DNA of 64,000 nucleotides from Sphingobium sufflavum (GTDB taxonomy: Bacteria; Pseudomonadota; Alphaproteobacteria; Sphingomonadales; Sphingomonadaceae): assembly GCF_021403115.1 (NCBI RefSeq), contig NZ_JAJSSH010000015.1, positions 38,996 through 102,995 on the forward strand, written 5' to 3'. Position numbers and translations under genes: made by a program. The first letter of the stretch is position 1; each line of letters opens with the position of its first letter. The notes beneath the pieces are model-generated. The model worked only from the letters and a program-made list of their open reading frames with translations. It was not told the origin of the DNA and did no database searches. Positions 25,684 to 34,935 of the stretch are shown in pieces.

Positions 25684-28600
25684 GTGACCAGGTCGGTCGT
25701 AACGCTGGACGATAAATATAGTCAGGAGACGGGGCAGGTGCTGCTGTCCTCCCTTCAGGGCGTGGTGCGCCTGCTCCTCGACCAGTCCCGGCGGGACCGG
25801 GCGGCGGGGTTGACGACGGCGGGCTATGTCACCGGCTATCGCGGGTCGCCGATCACCACGCTGGACGCGCAACTGTGGGCGAAGGAGACGCTGCTCACCG
25901 GGCACGACATACAATTCGAGCCGGGCCTGAACGAGGAACTGGCCGCGACCAGCCTGCGCGGCACCCAGCAACTGGACTGGTATGGCAAGGCGCGCGTCGA
26001 TGGCGTCTTTGCGCTCTGGTATGCCAAGGGGGTGGGCGTGGAGCGCGCGGGCGAGGCGATCAAGGCCGCGAATTTCGAGGGCACGCATCGCAACGGCGGC
26101 GCGCTGTTGCTGTGCGGTGACGATCATGCCGCCAAATCCTCGCTGACCGCGCACCAGTCCGAACATGTGCTGATGACCGCGATGGTCCCGGTGCTCTATC
26201 CCGCCACCACGGACGAAATCCTGCGTTATGGTCAGATCGGCTGGGCCTTGTCGCGGGCCAGCGGCCTTTATGTGGCGATCAAGGCGATCACCGACACGCT
26301 GGACCTGACCACCACCGTCACCCTGCCGGGCCATGGTTTCCCGATCCACCGTCCCGACGTCGCGCCCGGCGCCTCGCCGAACCTGCGCCTCGCCCTGTCC
26401 GCGCTCCAGCAGGAAGCGGCGGTGGTCGAGCAGCGCCTGCCGCTCGTCGCCCCCTTCGCCGCGCTCAACGGCATCGACCGGATCAGCCATGACGCGCCCG
26501 ACCGGCGGCTGACCATCGTCACGGCGGGCAAGAGCTGGCTCGACGTCTGCCAGGCGCTGGTCGATCTGGGACTGGACGACCGGGGGCTGAACGGGGACCG
26601 GCGCCGGGCCATGGGCCTGTCCGTGGTGAAGCTCGGCCTCGTCTGGCCCATCGACACCGCCTTCCTCCGCGACGCCTGCCGGGGCAGTGCGGAGATATTG
26701 GTGGTGGAGGAGAAGCGCCCGGTCATCGAGGATCAGATCGCCCGCGCCCTCTATGGACAGGCGAACGCGCCGCGCCTTTCCGGCAAGACCGCGCCGGACG
26801 GCACGCCGCTGCTGTCGGAAGTCGGCGTGCTGGACCCCGGCGCGATCCGCCGGGCGCTGGTCCGCCGGCTGGAGGCTGCGGGTCTGCTGGGGGACGAGGC
26901 GCGGGCGCGCGACGCGCATCTGCGCGCGCAGGAGGGGGCGGCGAAGCAACTGTCCCTCACCGCGATCCGCCCCGCCTATTTCTGCTCCGGTTGCCCGCAC
27001 AACACATCGACCGTCGTGCCGGACGGCAGCCATGCGATGGGCGCGACCGGCTGCCATGGCCTTGCCCATTATATGCCCGAACGGCGCACGATGCAGACCG
27101 TCTCCATGGGGCAGGAGGGGATGCCGTGGGTCGCGGCGCAGGGGTTCGTCGACACGCCCCATATGTTCCAGAATCTGGGCGACGGCACCTATACGCACAG
27201 CGGCCTGCTCGCGATCCGCGCGTCCGTCGCGGCAAAGAGCAACGTCACCTACAAGATCCTCTACAATGACGCCGTCGCCATGACCGGCGGCCAGCCTGCC
27301 GAGGGGGCGCTGACCCCGGAGCAGATCGTGCGCGAACTGGTGGTGGAGGGCGTCTCCCCGGTGGTGCTGGTCAGCGAAGACCCCACGCGCTTCCGTCCGG
27401 GCGATCTGCCCGCGGGCGTCCGCATCCTCCACCGCGACGCGCTGGACGCGGTGCAGCGCGACCTGCGGACGGGGCAGGGCACCTCCGCCATCGTGTATGA
27501 ACAGACCTGCGCCAACGAGAAGCGGCGGCGGCGCAAGAAGGGCGAGCATCCCGACCCCGACCGCCGCCTGTTCATCAACACGGCGGTTTGTGAGGGCTGC
27601 GGCGATTGTTCGGTGCAGTCCAACTGCCTGTCGATCCAGCCGGTGGAGACGGCGTTCGGCCGCAAGCGCGCCATCGACCAGTCGACCTGCAACAAGGATT
27701 ACAGCTGTGTGAAGGGCTTCTGCCCCTCCTTCGTCACGGTCAGCGGGGGGCGGCTGGCGAAGCGCGCCTTCGACATGGGCCGCCTCGCCGAAACCCTGGC
27801 CGCGCTGCCGGACCCGGTGGTGGTGGATGTGGCGGGGCGCAGTCACGCGATGCTGGTGACGGGCATCGGCGGCACCGGCGTGCTGACCGTCGGCGCGGTG
27901 CTGGCCATGGCCGCGCATATGGAGGGGAAGGCGGCCAAGGTGCTGGACATGACCGGCATGGCGCAAAAGGGCGGGGCGGTGACCAGCCACCTGCGCATCG
28001 GCGCGCATGTGGACGCCATCCCCAGCGCGCGGCTGGGCATCGGCCAGACCGACCTCATCATCGCCTGCGATCTGATCGTCGCGTCCGCGCCCGACGTGCT
28101 GGCCACCGCGCATGACGATACGATCATGGTCGCGAACGAGGATGTCGCCCCGACCGGCGAGTTCCAGACCAACCAGTCGCTGGACCTTGCCGCCACCCGG
28201 TTCCTGACGGCCGTGGCGCGCCGGATCGCGGTCGATCGCACCGATACGGTCCGCGCCACCACGCTGGCAACGCGCCTGCTGGGCGACTCCATTTTCACCA
28301 ACCTGATGATGGTCGGCTTCGCGGCGCAAAAGGGCCTGCTGCCCGTCTCGCTGGCGTCCATCGAGGCGGCGGTGCGGCTGAACGGCGTGGCGGTGAAGGC
28401 CAATCTCGACGCCGTCGCGCTGGGGCGGTTGGCGGCGCATGACGCCGACGCGCTGTTCGCCATGGCGGGGACGGAGCGGCACGATGCCACCCCGCCGCCG
28501 ACCCTCGCCGCGATGCTGGACAGCCGCACCGCGCATCTGGCCGCGTGGCAGGATGATCGCTGGGCGGCGGAGTACCGCGCCTTCATCGGGCAGGTGCAGG

Positions 28601-29190
28601 CGCGGCTGGACGCACGGGGCCTGACCGGCACCGAACCCTTGCTGATCGAGGTCGCCCGGCAACTCGCCCGGCTGATGTCCTACAAGGATGAATATGAGGT
28701 CGCGCGCCTCTACACCGACCCGGCGTTCAAGGCGTCACTGGCGGAGACGTTCGAGGGCGATTTCCGCCTCACCCTCAACCTCGCCCCGCCGCTGTGGTTC
28801 TGGCCGCTCGGCACCGATGCGAAGACGGGCCGCCCGCGCAAGATACAGGTGGGGGCATGGATGCTCCGCGTCTTCGGCCTGTTGCGGCGGTTGAAGGGGC
28901 TGCGCGGCACGGCGCTCGACCCGTTCGGCTATTGTGCGGAACGGCGCATGGAACGCGCGCTGATCGGCGAGTATCGCGCCCTGATCCTGTCCGTGGCGGA
29001 GTCGGTGACACCGGCGTCGCTGCCGGTGGCGCAGGAGATCGCCGCCGCGCCCGCCCTCATCGCGGGCTATGGCGCGGTGAAGGAGGACGGCGTCGCCAAA
29101 TATCGCGACCATCTTGCACAACGGCTCGACCGCTCTCACAAGGCGGCATCCCCGGTCGGTCAGCCGGTGGGCGAACCCGCCGCTGCCTGA
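25684..29190 (+). CDS. Fused indolepyruvate:ferredoxin oxidoreductase family protein
   Basis: A 1168-residue enzyme joining the alpha and beta/gamma parts of an aryl-2-oxoacid:ferredoxin oxidoreductase. N-terminal pyrimidine-binding domain with GYVTGYRGSPITTLDAQLW (about 47-65); thiamine-diphosphate domain around FCSGCPHNTST (about 434-443); a 4Fe-4S cluster region CEGCGDC near 635 with more Cys after; and the gamma domain GIGGTGVLTVGAVLAMAAH near 726. It should convert an arylpyruvate-type acid and CoA to an acyl-CoA, with electrons to ferredoxin. The GTG at 25684 follows AAGAGG; no better ATG fits. Confidence 0.9.
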   Translation: MTRSVVTLDDKYSQETGQVLLSSLQGVVRLLLDQSRRDRAAGLTTAGYVTGYRGSPITTLDAQLWAKETLLTGHDIQFEPGLNEELAATSLRGTQQLDWYGKARVDGVFALWYAKGVGVERAGEAIKAANFEGTHRNGGALLLCGDDHAAKSSLTAHQSEHVLMTAMVPVLYPATTDEILRYGQIGWALSRASGLYVAIKAITDTLDLTTTVTLPGHGFPIHRPDVAPGASPNLRLALSALQQEAAVVEQRLPLVAPFAALNGIDRISHDAPDRRLTIVTAGKSWLDVCQALVDLGLDDRGLNGDRRRAMGLSVVKLGLVWPIDTAFLRDACRGSAEILVVEEKRPVIEDQIARALYGQANAPRLSGKTAPDGTPLLSEVGVLDPGAIRRALVRRLEAAGLLGDEARARDAHLRAQEGAAKQLSLTAIRPAYFCSGCPHNTSTVVPDGSHAMGATGCHGLAHYMPERRTMQTVSMGQEGMPWVAAQGFVDTPHMFQNLGDGTYTHSGLLAIRASVAAKSNVTYKILYNDAVAMTGGQPAEGALTPEQIVRELVVEGVSPVVLVSEDPTRFRPGDLPAGVRILHRDALDAVQRDLRTGQGTSAIVYEQTCANEKRRRRKKGEHPDPDRRLFINTAVCEGCGDCSVQSNCLSIQPVETAFGRKRAIDQSTCNKDYSCVKGFCPSFVTVSGGRLAKRAFDMGRLAETLAALPDPVVVDVAGRSHAMLVTGIGGTGVLTVGAVLAMAAHMEGKAAKVLDMTGMAQKGGAVTSHLRIGAHVDAIPSARLGIGQTDLIIACDLIVASAPDVLATAHDDTIMVANEDVAPTGEFQTNQSLDLAATRFLTAVARRIAVDRTDTVRATTLATRLLGDSIFTNLMMVGFAAQKGLLPVSLASIEAAVRLNGVAVKANLDAVALGRLAAHDADALFAMAGTERHDATPPPTLAAMLDSRTAHLAAWQDDRWAAEYRAFIGQVQARLDARGLTGTEPLLIEVARQLARLMSYKDEYEVARLYTDPAFKASLAETFEGDFRLTLNLAPPLWFWPLGTDAKTGRPRKIQVGAWMLRVFGLLRRLKGLRGTALDPFGYCAERRMERALIGEYRALILSVAESVTPASLPVAQEIAAAPALIAGYGAVKEDGVAKYRDHLAQRLDRSHKAASPVGQPVGEPAAA

Positions 29191-29211
29191 CGCCCCGTGA
29201 AGGAGAGATGC

Positions 29212-29568
29212 ATGTCGAAGTTCAAGATGATCGCCCTGACCAACCCCGTCGATGGCCGGGACGAGGAATTCAACGACTGGTATCAGAATGTCCACCTGCC
29301 CGAAGTCGTCTCGCGCGAGGGCGTGGTCGGCGCGCAGCGGTACAAGGCGGCGGTCCCGCTCCTCGCGCCCGTCTCCTACGGCTATCTCGCCGTCTACGAT
29401 ATCGAGACGGACAATATCGGCACGTTCCTGCAAGCGTTCGGCGCGGCCTCCGCGACCAACACGCCATGCGACGCCGCCGACACCGCCAACAGCTACACCG
29501 TCATCTTCAACGAATTTGGCGACCGCGTGACCCATGAGGAAGCCGTGGCGAAGATCGCCGCGCGCTGA
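29212..29568 (+). CDS. Small alpha/beta-barrel (EthD/NIPSNAP-like, DUF4286) protein
   Basis: A 118-residue protein with the dimeric ferredoxin-like pattern: KFKMIALTNPVDGRDEEFNDWYQNVHLPEVVSREGVVGAQRY near the N terminus, with the conserved WYQNVHLPE, then SYGYLAVYDIE. Relatives are found in ring-cleavage and ether-cleavage gene clusters and probably bind or isomerise intermediates. AAGGAGAG precedes the ATG, and the gene starts 21 bases after the oxidoreductase stop, so the two form an operon. Confidence 0.75.
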   Translation: MSKFKMIALTNPVDGRDEEFNDWYQNVHLPEVVSREGVVGAQRYKAAVPLLAPVSYGYLAVYDIETDNIGTFLQAFGAASATNTPCDAADTANSYTVIFNEFGDRVTHEEAVAKIAAR

Positions 29569-29613
29569 CACGCTGATGCAGGGTGGGGAGGGGCCATGCG
29601 GCCCCCTCCACCC

Positions 29614-30414
29614 TTACCCGCCGAATTTGGGCGCCCGCTTTTCGCGCAGGGCCGCGATGCCCTCCTGATGGTCGGCGGTGCGGACGCTGAGCGACTCATA
29701 GGCGATGCCCGCGTCCATCAACGCATGGGCGGTGCGCTTCAATTCCATGTTGGTCAGGATCTTGGTCCAGCGGATCGCGTCCGTCGCCCCGTTCAGCAGC
29801 CGGTCGCAGAAGGCGTCCACGGCCTCGTCCAGTGCGTCCAGCGGCACGGCATGGTTAATCAGGCCGATCTCGGCCGCCTTCGTGGCGGGGATCAGGTCGC
29901 CGGTCAGCAGATATTCCTTGGCGCGGGTCAGGCCGATCCGCTGCGCCCAGATGACCGCGCCGCCATCGCCCGCGACCAGGCCCAGATGGATATGCGGATC
30001 GCCGATCTTCGCCTTGTCGCTGGCGAAGATGATGTCGCACATCAATGCGATGGTCGCGCCCAGCCCGACGGCATGGCCGTTCATCCGGCACACGACCGGC
30101 TTTTCGATGTCCAGCAGCGCGGAGATGACCCGCTTGGCCTGCCGTGCCTCATGGTCGAACAGGCGGGGATTGTCCGCGTTGCGCTGGATATGGTCGAGGT
30201 CGCCGCCCGCGGAGAAGGCGCGGCCCGCACCGGTCAGCAGCACGACGTCCGAATGGGGATCGCCCTGCGCGAAGAAGAAGACATCGGGCAGTTCGTCATG
30301 CAGTTCCAGATTGACCGCATTCATCTGGTCCGGCCGGTTGAAGGTGATGACGAGCAGCCGCCCGCGCCGTTCCAGCAGGATCGTCTTGAAGGTGGGCAGG
30401 GCGGTGTCGGACAT
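29614..30414 (-). CDS. Enoyl-CoA hydratase/isomerase family protein (2)
   Basis: A 266-residue crotonase-fold protein of normal length. It has VITFNRPDQMNAVNLELHDEL, GAGRAFSAGGDLDHIQ (first oxyanion-hole region), MNGHAVGLGATIALMCDIIFASDKAKIGDPHIHLGLVAGDGG (second), and the usual C-terminal helices. The catalytic Glu positions of true hydratases are partly replaced (GDGG), so isomerase or hydrolase activity is possible. It acts on a CoA thioester in the cluster's beta-oxidation-type step. The ATG at 30414 was preferred over one seven codons upstream. Confidence 0.88.
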   Translation of the reverse strand: MSDTALPTFKTILLERRGRLLVITFNRPDQMNAVNLELHDELPDVFFFAQGDPHSDVVLLTGAGRAFSAGGDLDHIQRNADNPRLFDHEARQAKRVISALLDIEKPVVCRMNGHAVGLGATIALMCDIIFASDKAKIGDPHIHLGLVAGDGGAVIWAQRIGLTRAKEYLLTGDLIPATKAAEIGLINHAVPLDALDEAVDAFCDRLLNGATDAIRWTKILTNMELKRTAHALMDAGIAYESLSVRTADHQEGIAALREKRAPKFGG

Positions 30415-30483
30415 GATGGCTCGCTTTGTTGTCACCGGGCAGGCTGTAACCGGGCAGGCGCTGTACTAGCCACGCACCCGCGA

Positions 30484-30515
30484 TTTGCAACTCCATGGGT
30501 GTAGACGCTTGCAAA
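30484..30515. promoter_or_regulatory. Inverted repeat in divergent region, candidate operator
   Basis: TTTGCAA and TTGCAAA face each other across 18 bases, between the divergent starts of the enoyl-CoA hydratase (30414) and the flavoprotein gene (30594). A regulator bound here could control both genes. Confidence 0.4.
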
Positions 30516-30593
30516 GACAGCAAGGTTAGGAAATGAAGGCCCATCATTATGGCGGCGGGAACGCCGGCCGGGACTGGCCCAGGGAGCGGATAG

Positions 30594-32276
30594 ATGAGCG
30601 GTTTCGACGAGAGTTTCGATTGGGTGGTCGTGGGCAGCGGCGCAGGCTCGATGAGCGGCGCGCTGGTCATGCGGCAGGCGGGCAAATCGGTGCTGATCCT
30701 CGAAAAGACGAAGTTCGTCGGCGGCACCACCGCCAAGTCCGGCGGCGTGATGTGGATTCCCAACAACCGCTTCATGAACCCCGGTGAGGACAGCGCGGAG
30801 AAGGCGATCACCTATCTCGACGCCGTGGTGGGCGACGACAGCGACTTTCCCGGCACCAGCCATGAAAAGCGCCTCGCCTATGTCAATGAAGCGCCCAAGA
30901 TGCTCGATTTCATCGTGTCGCAGGGGGTGGAGCTGGAGCGCGCGTCCGAATTCTGGCCGGACTATTATGACGAACTGCCCGGCGGCTGCAAAACCAGCCG
31001 TTGCGTCACCGCCAAATATTTCAACCTCAAGGAACTGGGCGCGTGGGAGAAGAAGGTGCGCCCCGGCTTTGCGCCCTTCCCGGTCAAGCTCGACGACGGC
31101 ATGAAGTCCAATTTCCGGCGCAAGAGCAAGGCGATGGCCAAGCTGTACCGGGACATCGTCATCCGCACGATCATCGGCAAGCTGACCTTCAAAAACTATA
31201 CCTCGGCGGGCGCGGCGCTTCAGGGCCGTATGCTCAAGGCCTCGCTGAAGGCCGGGGTGGACATCCGGGTCGAAACGCCGGTGACGGAACTGATCGTGGA
31301 GGACGGCAAGGTCGTCGGCGTGATCGCACAGCAGGATGGCAAGACGGTGCGGATCGGCGCGCGGCTGGGCGTCCTCGTCAACGCGGGCGGCTTTGCGCAG
31401 AATCAGGCGATGCGCGACAAATATATGCCCGGTACGCAGGCGGCATGGTCCAACACGCCGGAGGGTGACACCGGCGACCTGCATGTCGAGGTGGAGCGGA
31501 TCGGCGGCGTGCTGGCCCAGATGGACCAGATGGTCGGCTACCAGACCACCCGCGCGCCCGGCTTCGACAAGGCGTATGTGAAGCCCCCGGCGCAGGGCAT
31601 CACCGGCAAGCCGGGCGCGATCCTGGTGGACCAGTCGGGCGTGCGCTACCTGAACGAGGGCGGCTCCTACGAACTCTATTGCCAGACCATGCTGGAACGC
31701 AACCGCACCGTCCCCGCCGTGCCGAGCTGGGGCATCTTCGACCGGCGTTTCGCGGAGGATTATGAAGTCGCCGGCAGTGTGATCGGCAAGGGCGTGCCAA
31801 CGGCGTGGACGGACGCGGGCTACCTCAAGCAGGCGGACACGGTCGAGGAACTGGCCGCGCTGATCGGCGTCGATCCGGCGACGCTGCGCGGCACCATCGA
31901 CCGCTGGAACGGCTTTGTCGACAAGGGCGTGGACGAGGATTTCGGGCGCGGTGCGCGCGCCTATGACACATGGCTGGGCGACCCCTATCTGGGCGGCGCG
32001 AATCCCGCGCTGGGCCGGATCGAGCGCGGCCCCTTCTACGCCATCGAAGTGGTGCCGGGGGACGTGTCCACCTATGGCGGCATCGTGACGGACAGCCGTT
32101 CGCGCGTCCTGCGCGGGGACGGATCGGTGATCGGCGGCCTCTATGCCACCGGCGTGTCCACCGCATCGCCGATGGGCGGCGTCTATCCGGGCGCGGGGGC
32201 CAGCGTCGGCCCGTCGATGACCTTCGGCTATGTCGCGGCGAAACATGCCGCCAATCTGGACAATCAGGCGGCCTGA
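30594..32276 (+). CDS. FAD-dependent 3-ketosteroid-delta1-dehydrogenase-like oxidoreductase
   Basis: A 560-residue flavoprotein of the fumarate reductase/KstD family. The FAD-binding WVVVGSGAGS is at 10-19 and GGTTAKSGGVMWIPNN at 43-58; a C-terminal GVSTASPMGGVYPGAGASVGP region closes the FAD site. The WIPNN form and the length match 3-ketosteroid dehydrogenases, which insert a double bond into a ring ketone. AGGGAGCGG lies upstream of the ATG. It is followed by a Rieske oxygenase gene on the same strand. A steroid substrate is plausible but not shown. Confidence 0.82.
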   Translation: MSGFDESFDWVVVGSGAGSMSGALVMRQAGKSVLILEKTKFVGGTTAKSGGVMWIPNNRFMNPGEDSAEKAITYLDAVVGDDSDFPGTSHEKRLAYVNEAPKMLDFIVSQGVELERASEFWPDYYDELPGGCKTSRCVTAKYFNLKELGAWEKKVRPGFAPFPVKLDDGMKSNFRRKSKAMAKLYRDIVIRTIIGKLTFKNYTSAGAALQGRMLKASLKAGVDIRVETPVTELIVEDGKVVGVIAQQDGKTVRIGARLGVLVNAGGFAQNQAMRDKYMPGTQAAWSNTPEGDTGDLHVEVERIGGVLAQMDQMVGYQTTRAPGFDKAYVKPPAQGITGKPGAILVDQSGVRYLNEGGSYELYCQTMLERNRTVPAVPSWGIFDRRFAEDYEVAGSVIGKGVPTAWTDAGYLKQADTVEELAALIGVDPATLRGTIDRWNGFVDKGVDEDFGRGARAYDTWLGDPYLGGANPALGRIERGPFYAIEVVPGDVSTYGGIVTDSRSRVLRGDGSVIGGLYATGVSTASPMGGVYPGAGASVGPSMTFGYVAAKHAANLDNQAA

Positions 32277-32342
32277 CCCGCCCGGACCGGGCCGCTCTTG
32301 TCTCCTGTAGCGGTCCGACTGGTCCTGAACTGACAATGCCCC

Positions 32343-32369
32343 GGCGCGGCGTTTACCAGCCGCCGCGCC
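32343..32369. terminator. Hairpin downstream of the flavoprotein gene
   Basis: GGCGCGGCG and CGCCGCGCC form a 9-base stem with a 9-base loop, 67 bases after the flavoprotein stop. There is no T-run, so termination would be weak; it might instead reduce read-through into the Rieske gene. Confidence 0.4.
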
Positions 32370-32443
32370 ACGCGCCATAGAGCGGCAGACAAGCCGCCAG
32401 CGCGCCGATGGGGAAGCGCGGCCGAGGAGAAGGACAAGGGTCC

Positions 32444-33796
32444 ATGACCGCGATGACACAGACCGGCCGCGCGCCCGCCACCGACCGCCCGCTGGCGGAA
32501 CGGCCGGTGGTGATCGGCAACGAGGCCTATACCTCCGCCGCCTATGCGCGGGAGGAGGGCGACCGGCTCTGGCCCAAAGTGTGGCAGGCCGCCTGCCGCG
32601 TGGAGGAGATCGAGAAGGTCGGCGACTATGTCACCTATGACATCATCGACGAATCGATCATCGTCACCCGCGTCGCGCCGGATCGCATCGCCGCCTATTA
32701 CAACGCCTGCCAGCATCGCGGACGCCGCCTGACCGAGGGCTGCGGTCATGCCAAGCGGTTCGCCTGCAAATTCCACGGCTGGAAATGGGATCTGGACGGC
32801 CAGAGCGTCGAGATCGTCCGGCAGGACGCGTGGGAGGGCAGGCTCAACCGGGACGACATCCCCCTCAAGACGGTGCAGGTCGATACATGGGGCGGCTGGG
32901 TGTTCATCAACATGGACCCGGACTGCGCCCCCTTGCGCGACTATCTGGAACCGGCGGCGACCATGCTGGACCCGTTCCAGCTCGACCGGATGCGCTATCG
33001 CTGGCGCCAGTGGCTCTATTTCCCCTGCAACTGGAAGGTGGCGATAGAGGCGTTCAACGAGGGCTATCATGTCGTCGGCACCCACCCGCAGCTCACCAAA
33101 TACAGCGCCAAGGCGACATGGAGCGAGGCGCGCGGCATCCATGGCAACTTCGGGTCCGCCGCGCGGGAGGGCGTGGGCGGGGCCAGCAGCGGCGCATCGG
33201 GCGCAGCGGACATGCGCGAGGGCCTGAAGCACTCGATCAACCAGATCTGGGAGGAGGTGAACGCCACCACGACCCAGACGATGGTGGACGTCGCCAACCG
33301 GCTGGAGGTGGAACTGCCGGAGGGCACGCCCGCGCAGCAGGTCCAGATGCACCTCATGAAACGCACCATCGAGGAGGATGCAAAGCGCGGCGTGGTCTGG
33401 CCGCAGATCGACCCCGCCCATATCGCGGCGGCGGGCAACGACTGGCACATCTTCCCCAATACGGTGATCCTGCAAGGGCCGACCTTCGCCCTGTGCTACC
33501 GTGCGCGGCCCCATGGCCTCGACCCCGATAGCTGTATTTTCGAGGTCTATACGCTGGAACTCTACCCGCAGGGGCAGGAGCCAAGGCCGGACAATCTCTT
33601 CAAGCCCGACATCGACGAGGCAAGCTGGCGCAAGGTGCTGTGCCAGGATTTCTCCAACATGGGCGCGGTGCAGCAGGGGATGAAGTCGCGCGGCTTCACC
33701 GGTATGCGCCCCAGCCCGGAGGAGGAGCGGGCGATCACCAATTTCCACCGCGTCCTGTCCGAATACATGGGCCGCGGCGCGCCGGTCCCGATGTAA
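32444..33796 (+). CDS. Rieske non-heme iron oxygenase, large subunit
   Basis: A 450-residue aromatic ring-hydroxylating-type oxygenase. The Rieske 2Fe-2S ligands are C89, H91, C108 and H111 (CQHRGRRL...CKFHGW); the mononuclear iron is held by H209 and H214 in NEGYHVVGTHPQL, with a C-terminal Asp likely. It hydroxylates a ring or alkyl carbon using O2 and electrons from a ferredoxin; a 2Fe-2S ferredoxin gene lies at 35948. No small (beta) subunit gene is adjacent, which fits homomeric oxygenases such as KshA types. GGAGAAGGACAAGG precedes the ATG. Confidence 0.9.
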   Translation: MTAMTQTGRAPATDRPLAERPVVIGNEAYTSAAYAREEGDRLWPKVWQAACRVEEIEKVGDYVTYDIIDESIIVTRVAPDRIAAYYNACQHRGRRLTEGCGHAKRFACKFHGWKWDLDGQSVEIVRQDAWEGRLNRDDIPLKTVQVDTWGGWVFINMDPDCAPLRDYLEPAATMLDPFQLDRMRYRWRQWLYFPCNWKVAIEAFNEGYHVVGTHPQLTKYSAKATWSEARGIHGNFGSAAREGVGGASSGASGAADMREGLKHSINQIWEEVNATTTQTMVDVANRLEVELPEGTPAQQVQMHLMKRTIEEDAKRGVVWPQIDPAHIAAAGNDWHIFPNTVILQGPTFALCYRARPHGLDPDSCIFEVYTLELYPQGQEPRPDNLFKPDIDEASWRKVLCQDFSNMGAVQQGMKSRGFTGMRPSPEEERAITNFHRVLSEYMGRGAPVPM

Positions 33797-33804
33797 CCCT
33801 TGTC

Positions 33805-33826
33805 CCCCTCCCGCTTGCGGGAGGGG
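33805..33826. terminator. Strong intergenic hairpin after the Rieske gene
   Basis: CCCCTCCCGC and GCGGGAGGGG make a perfect 10-base stem with a 2-base loop, 9 bases after the Rieske stop, then TTAGGGGTGGGC. This sequence is a common proteobacterial intergenic repeat; it probably ends or attenuates the transcript. Confidence 0.6.
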
Positions 33827-33880
33827 TTAGGGGTGGGCAAGCGGCCGCAAGGTCGCTGTTGCTCTCGAATGATGCGCTGG

Positions 33881-33892
33881 CCCCCCCCCCCC
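33881..33892. repeat. Poly-C tract of 12 bases upstream of the second E1 alpha gene
   Basis: Twelve consecutive C lie 48 bases before the ATG at 33940, in the probable promoter or leader of the second E1 operon. Length change by slippage could alter promoter spacing or leader folding. Confidence 0.85.
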
Positions 33893-33939
33893 GCCCCGCC
33901 AGCAAGCCGGCGGGGAGCGCAATTCCCAGAGAGGCCACC

Positions 33940-34935
33940 ATGACAACCCACCCCAACACCCCGACCCCCACGCCGGACATCCTCCTCGACATCTACCGCC
34001 GGATGATCCGCATCGAGCGCAACGACGACGCCACCCGACGCCAGATCAAGCTGGGCCGCTTACGGATGCCCTATTATTCGGCGCGCGGGCAGGAGGTGAT
34101 CCCCTCGGCCATCTCCGCGCAGTTGACCAGGGACGACACCATCTGCACCATCTATCGTGGCATCCACGACATGGTGGCCAAGGACATGCCGCTGCGCCCG
34201 CTATGGGCGGAGATTGCGGGCCGCGTGGACGGCACGTGCAAGGGGAAGGGCGGGCCGATGCACCTGACCTATCCTGAACTCGGCATCATGGTGACGACGG
34301 GCGTGGTCGGTTCTTCCATGCCCATCGCCAATGGCCTTGCCTGGGCGGCGCGGCTGGACGGGTCGAAGCGGGTCTCCATCGCCTATTTCGGTGACGGGGC
34401 CTCCAACATCGGCGCGTTTCACGAGGCGCTGAACCTCGCCGCCGTGTGGAAACTGCCGGTGATTTTCGTGTGCCAGAACAATGGCTTTGCCGAACATACC
34501 CGGTATGAAAATGGCACGGGCTGTGAATTCATCTCCACCCGCGCGGCGGGTTACGGCATCGCGGGGGAGACGGTGGACGGCAACGACCCCTATGCCATGT
34601 ACGCCGCCGCGCACGAGGCGATCCGCCGCGCGCGGGAGGGGGAGGGGCCGACCCTGCTGGAGTGCAAGACCTTCCGCTTCATGGGCCATGTCTTCGGCGA
34701 TCAGGACAAATATATGACCGATCAGGAGAAGGCGGAGGCGCTGGCGAAAGACCCGCTGCCCGCCTTCCGTGCCCACCTGATCGAACAGGGCATTGCGAGC
34801 GAGGAGCAGCTCGCGGCCCTGCAAACCGGGATTGAGGCGGAGGTGGCCGATGCCATCGAATTCGGCCTCGCATCCCCCTTTCCATCCGTCGAGGAACTGC
34901 GCCGCGACGTTTTCGCTACGGAGATTCCGGCATGA
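33940..34935 (+). CDS. Thiamine diphosphate-dependent 2-oxoacid dehydrogenase E1 alpha (copy 2)
   Basis: A 331-residue E1 alpha subunit, paralogous to 15714-16694 (shared GKGGPMHLTYPE, VGSSMPIANGLAW, ASNIGAFHE and VWKLPVIF). Here the thiamine-diphosphate motif is the usual GDG at 151-153, ending with the NN pair near 180. Together with E1 beta it decarboxylates a 2-oxoacid. GAGAGGCC precedes the ATG. It overlaps the E1 beta start by four bases. Placed with a ferredoxin and an SDR, it likely handles a pathway-specific acid rather than pyruvate itself. Confidence 0.9.
   Translation: MTTHPNTPTPTPDILLDIYRRMIRIERNDDATRRQIKLGRLRMPYYSARGQEVIPSAISAQLTRDDTICTIYRGIHDMVAKDMPLRPLWAEIAGRVDGTCKGKGGPMHLTYPELGIMVTTGVVGSSMPIANGLAWAARLDGSKRVSIAYFGDGASNIGAFHEALNLAAVWKLPVIFVCQNNGFAEHTRYENGTGCEFISTRAAGYGIAGETVDGNDPYAMYAAAHEAIRRAREGEGPTLLECKTFRFMGHVFGDQDKYMTDQEKAEALAKDPLPAFRAHLIEQGIASEEQLAALQTGIEAEVADAIEFGLASPFPSVEELRRDVFATEIPA

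Noticed and set aside
25663..28662. A 999-codon open frame on the minus strand opposite the ferredoxin oxidoreductase gene
   Set aside because: Its translation is rich in His, Arg, Gln and Gly with no domain, and the plus strand carries clear oxidoreductase motifs. It is a by-product of high G+C content.
30432..32459. A 675-codon minus-strand frame opposite the KstD-like gene
   Set aside because: The residues are antisense-type (Arg, His, Asp-rich) and FAD motifs are on the other strand.
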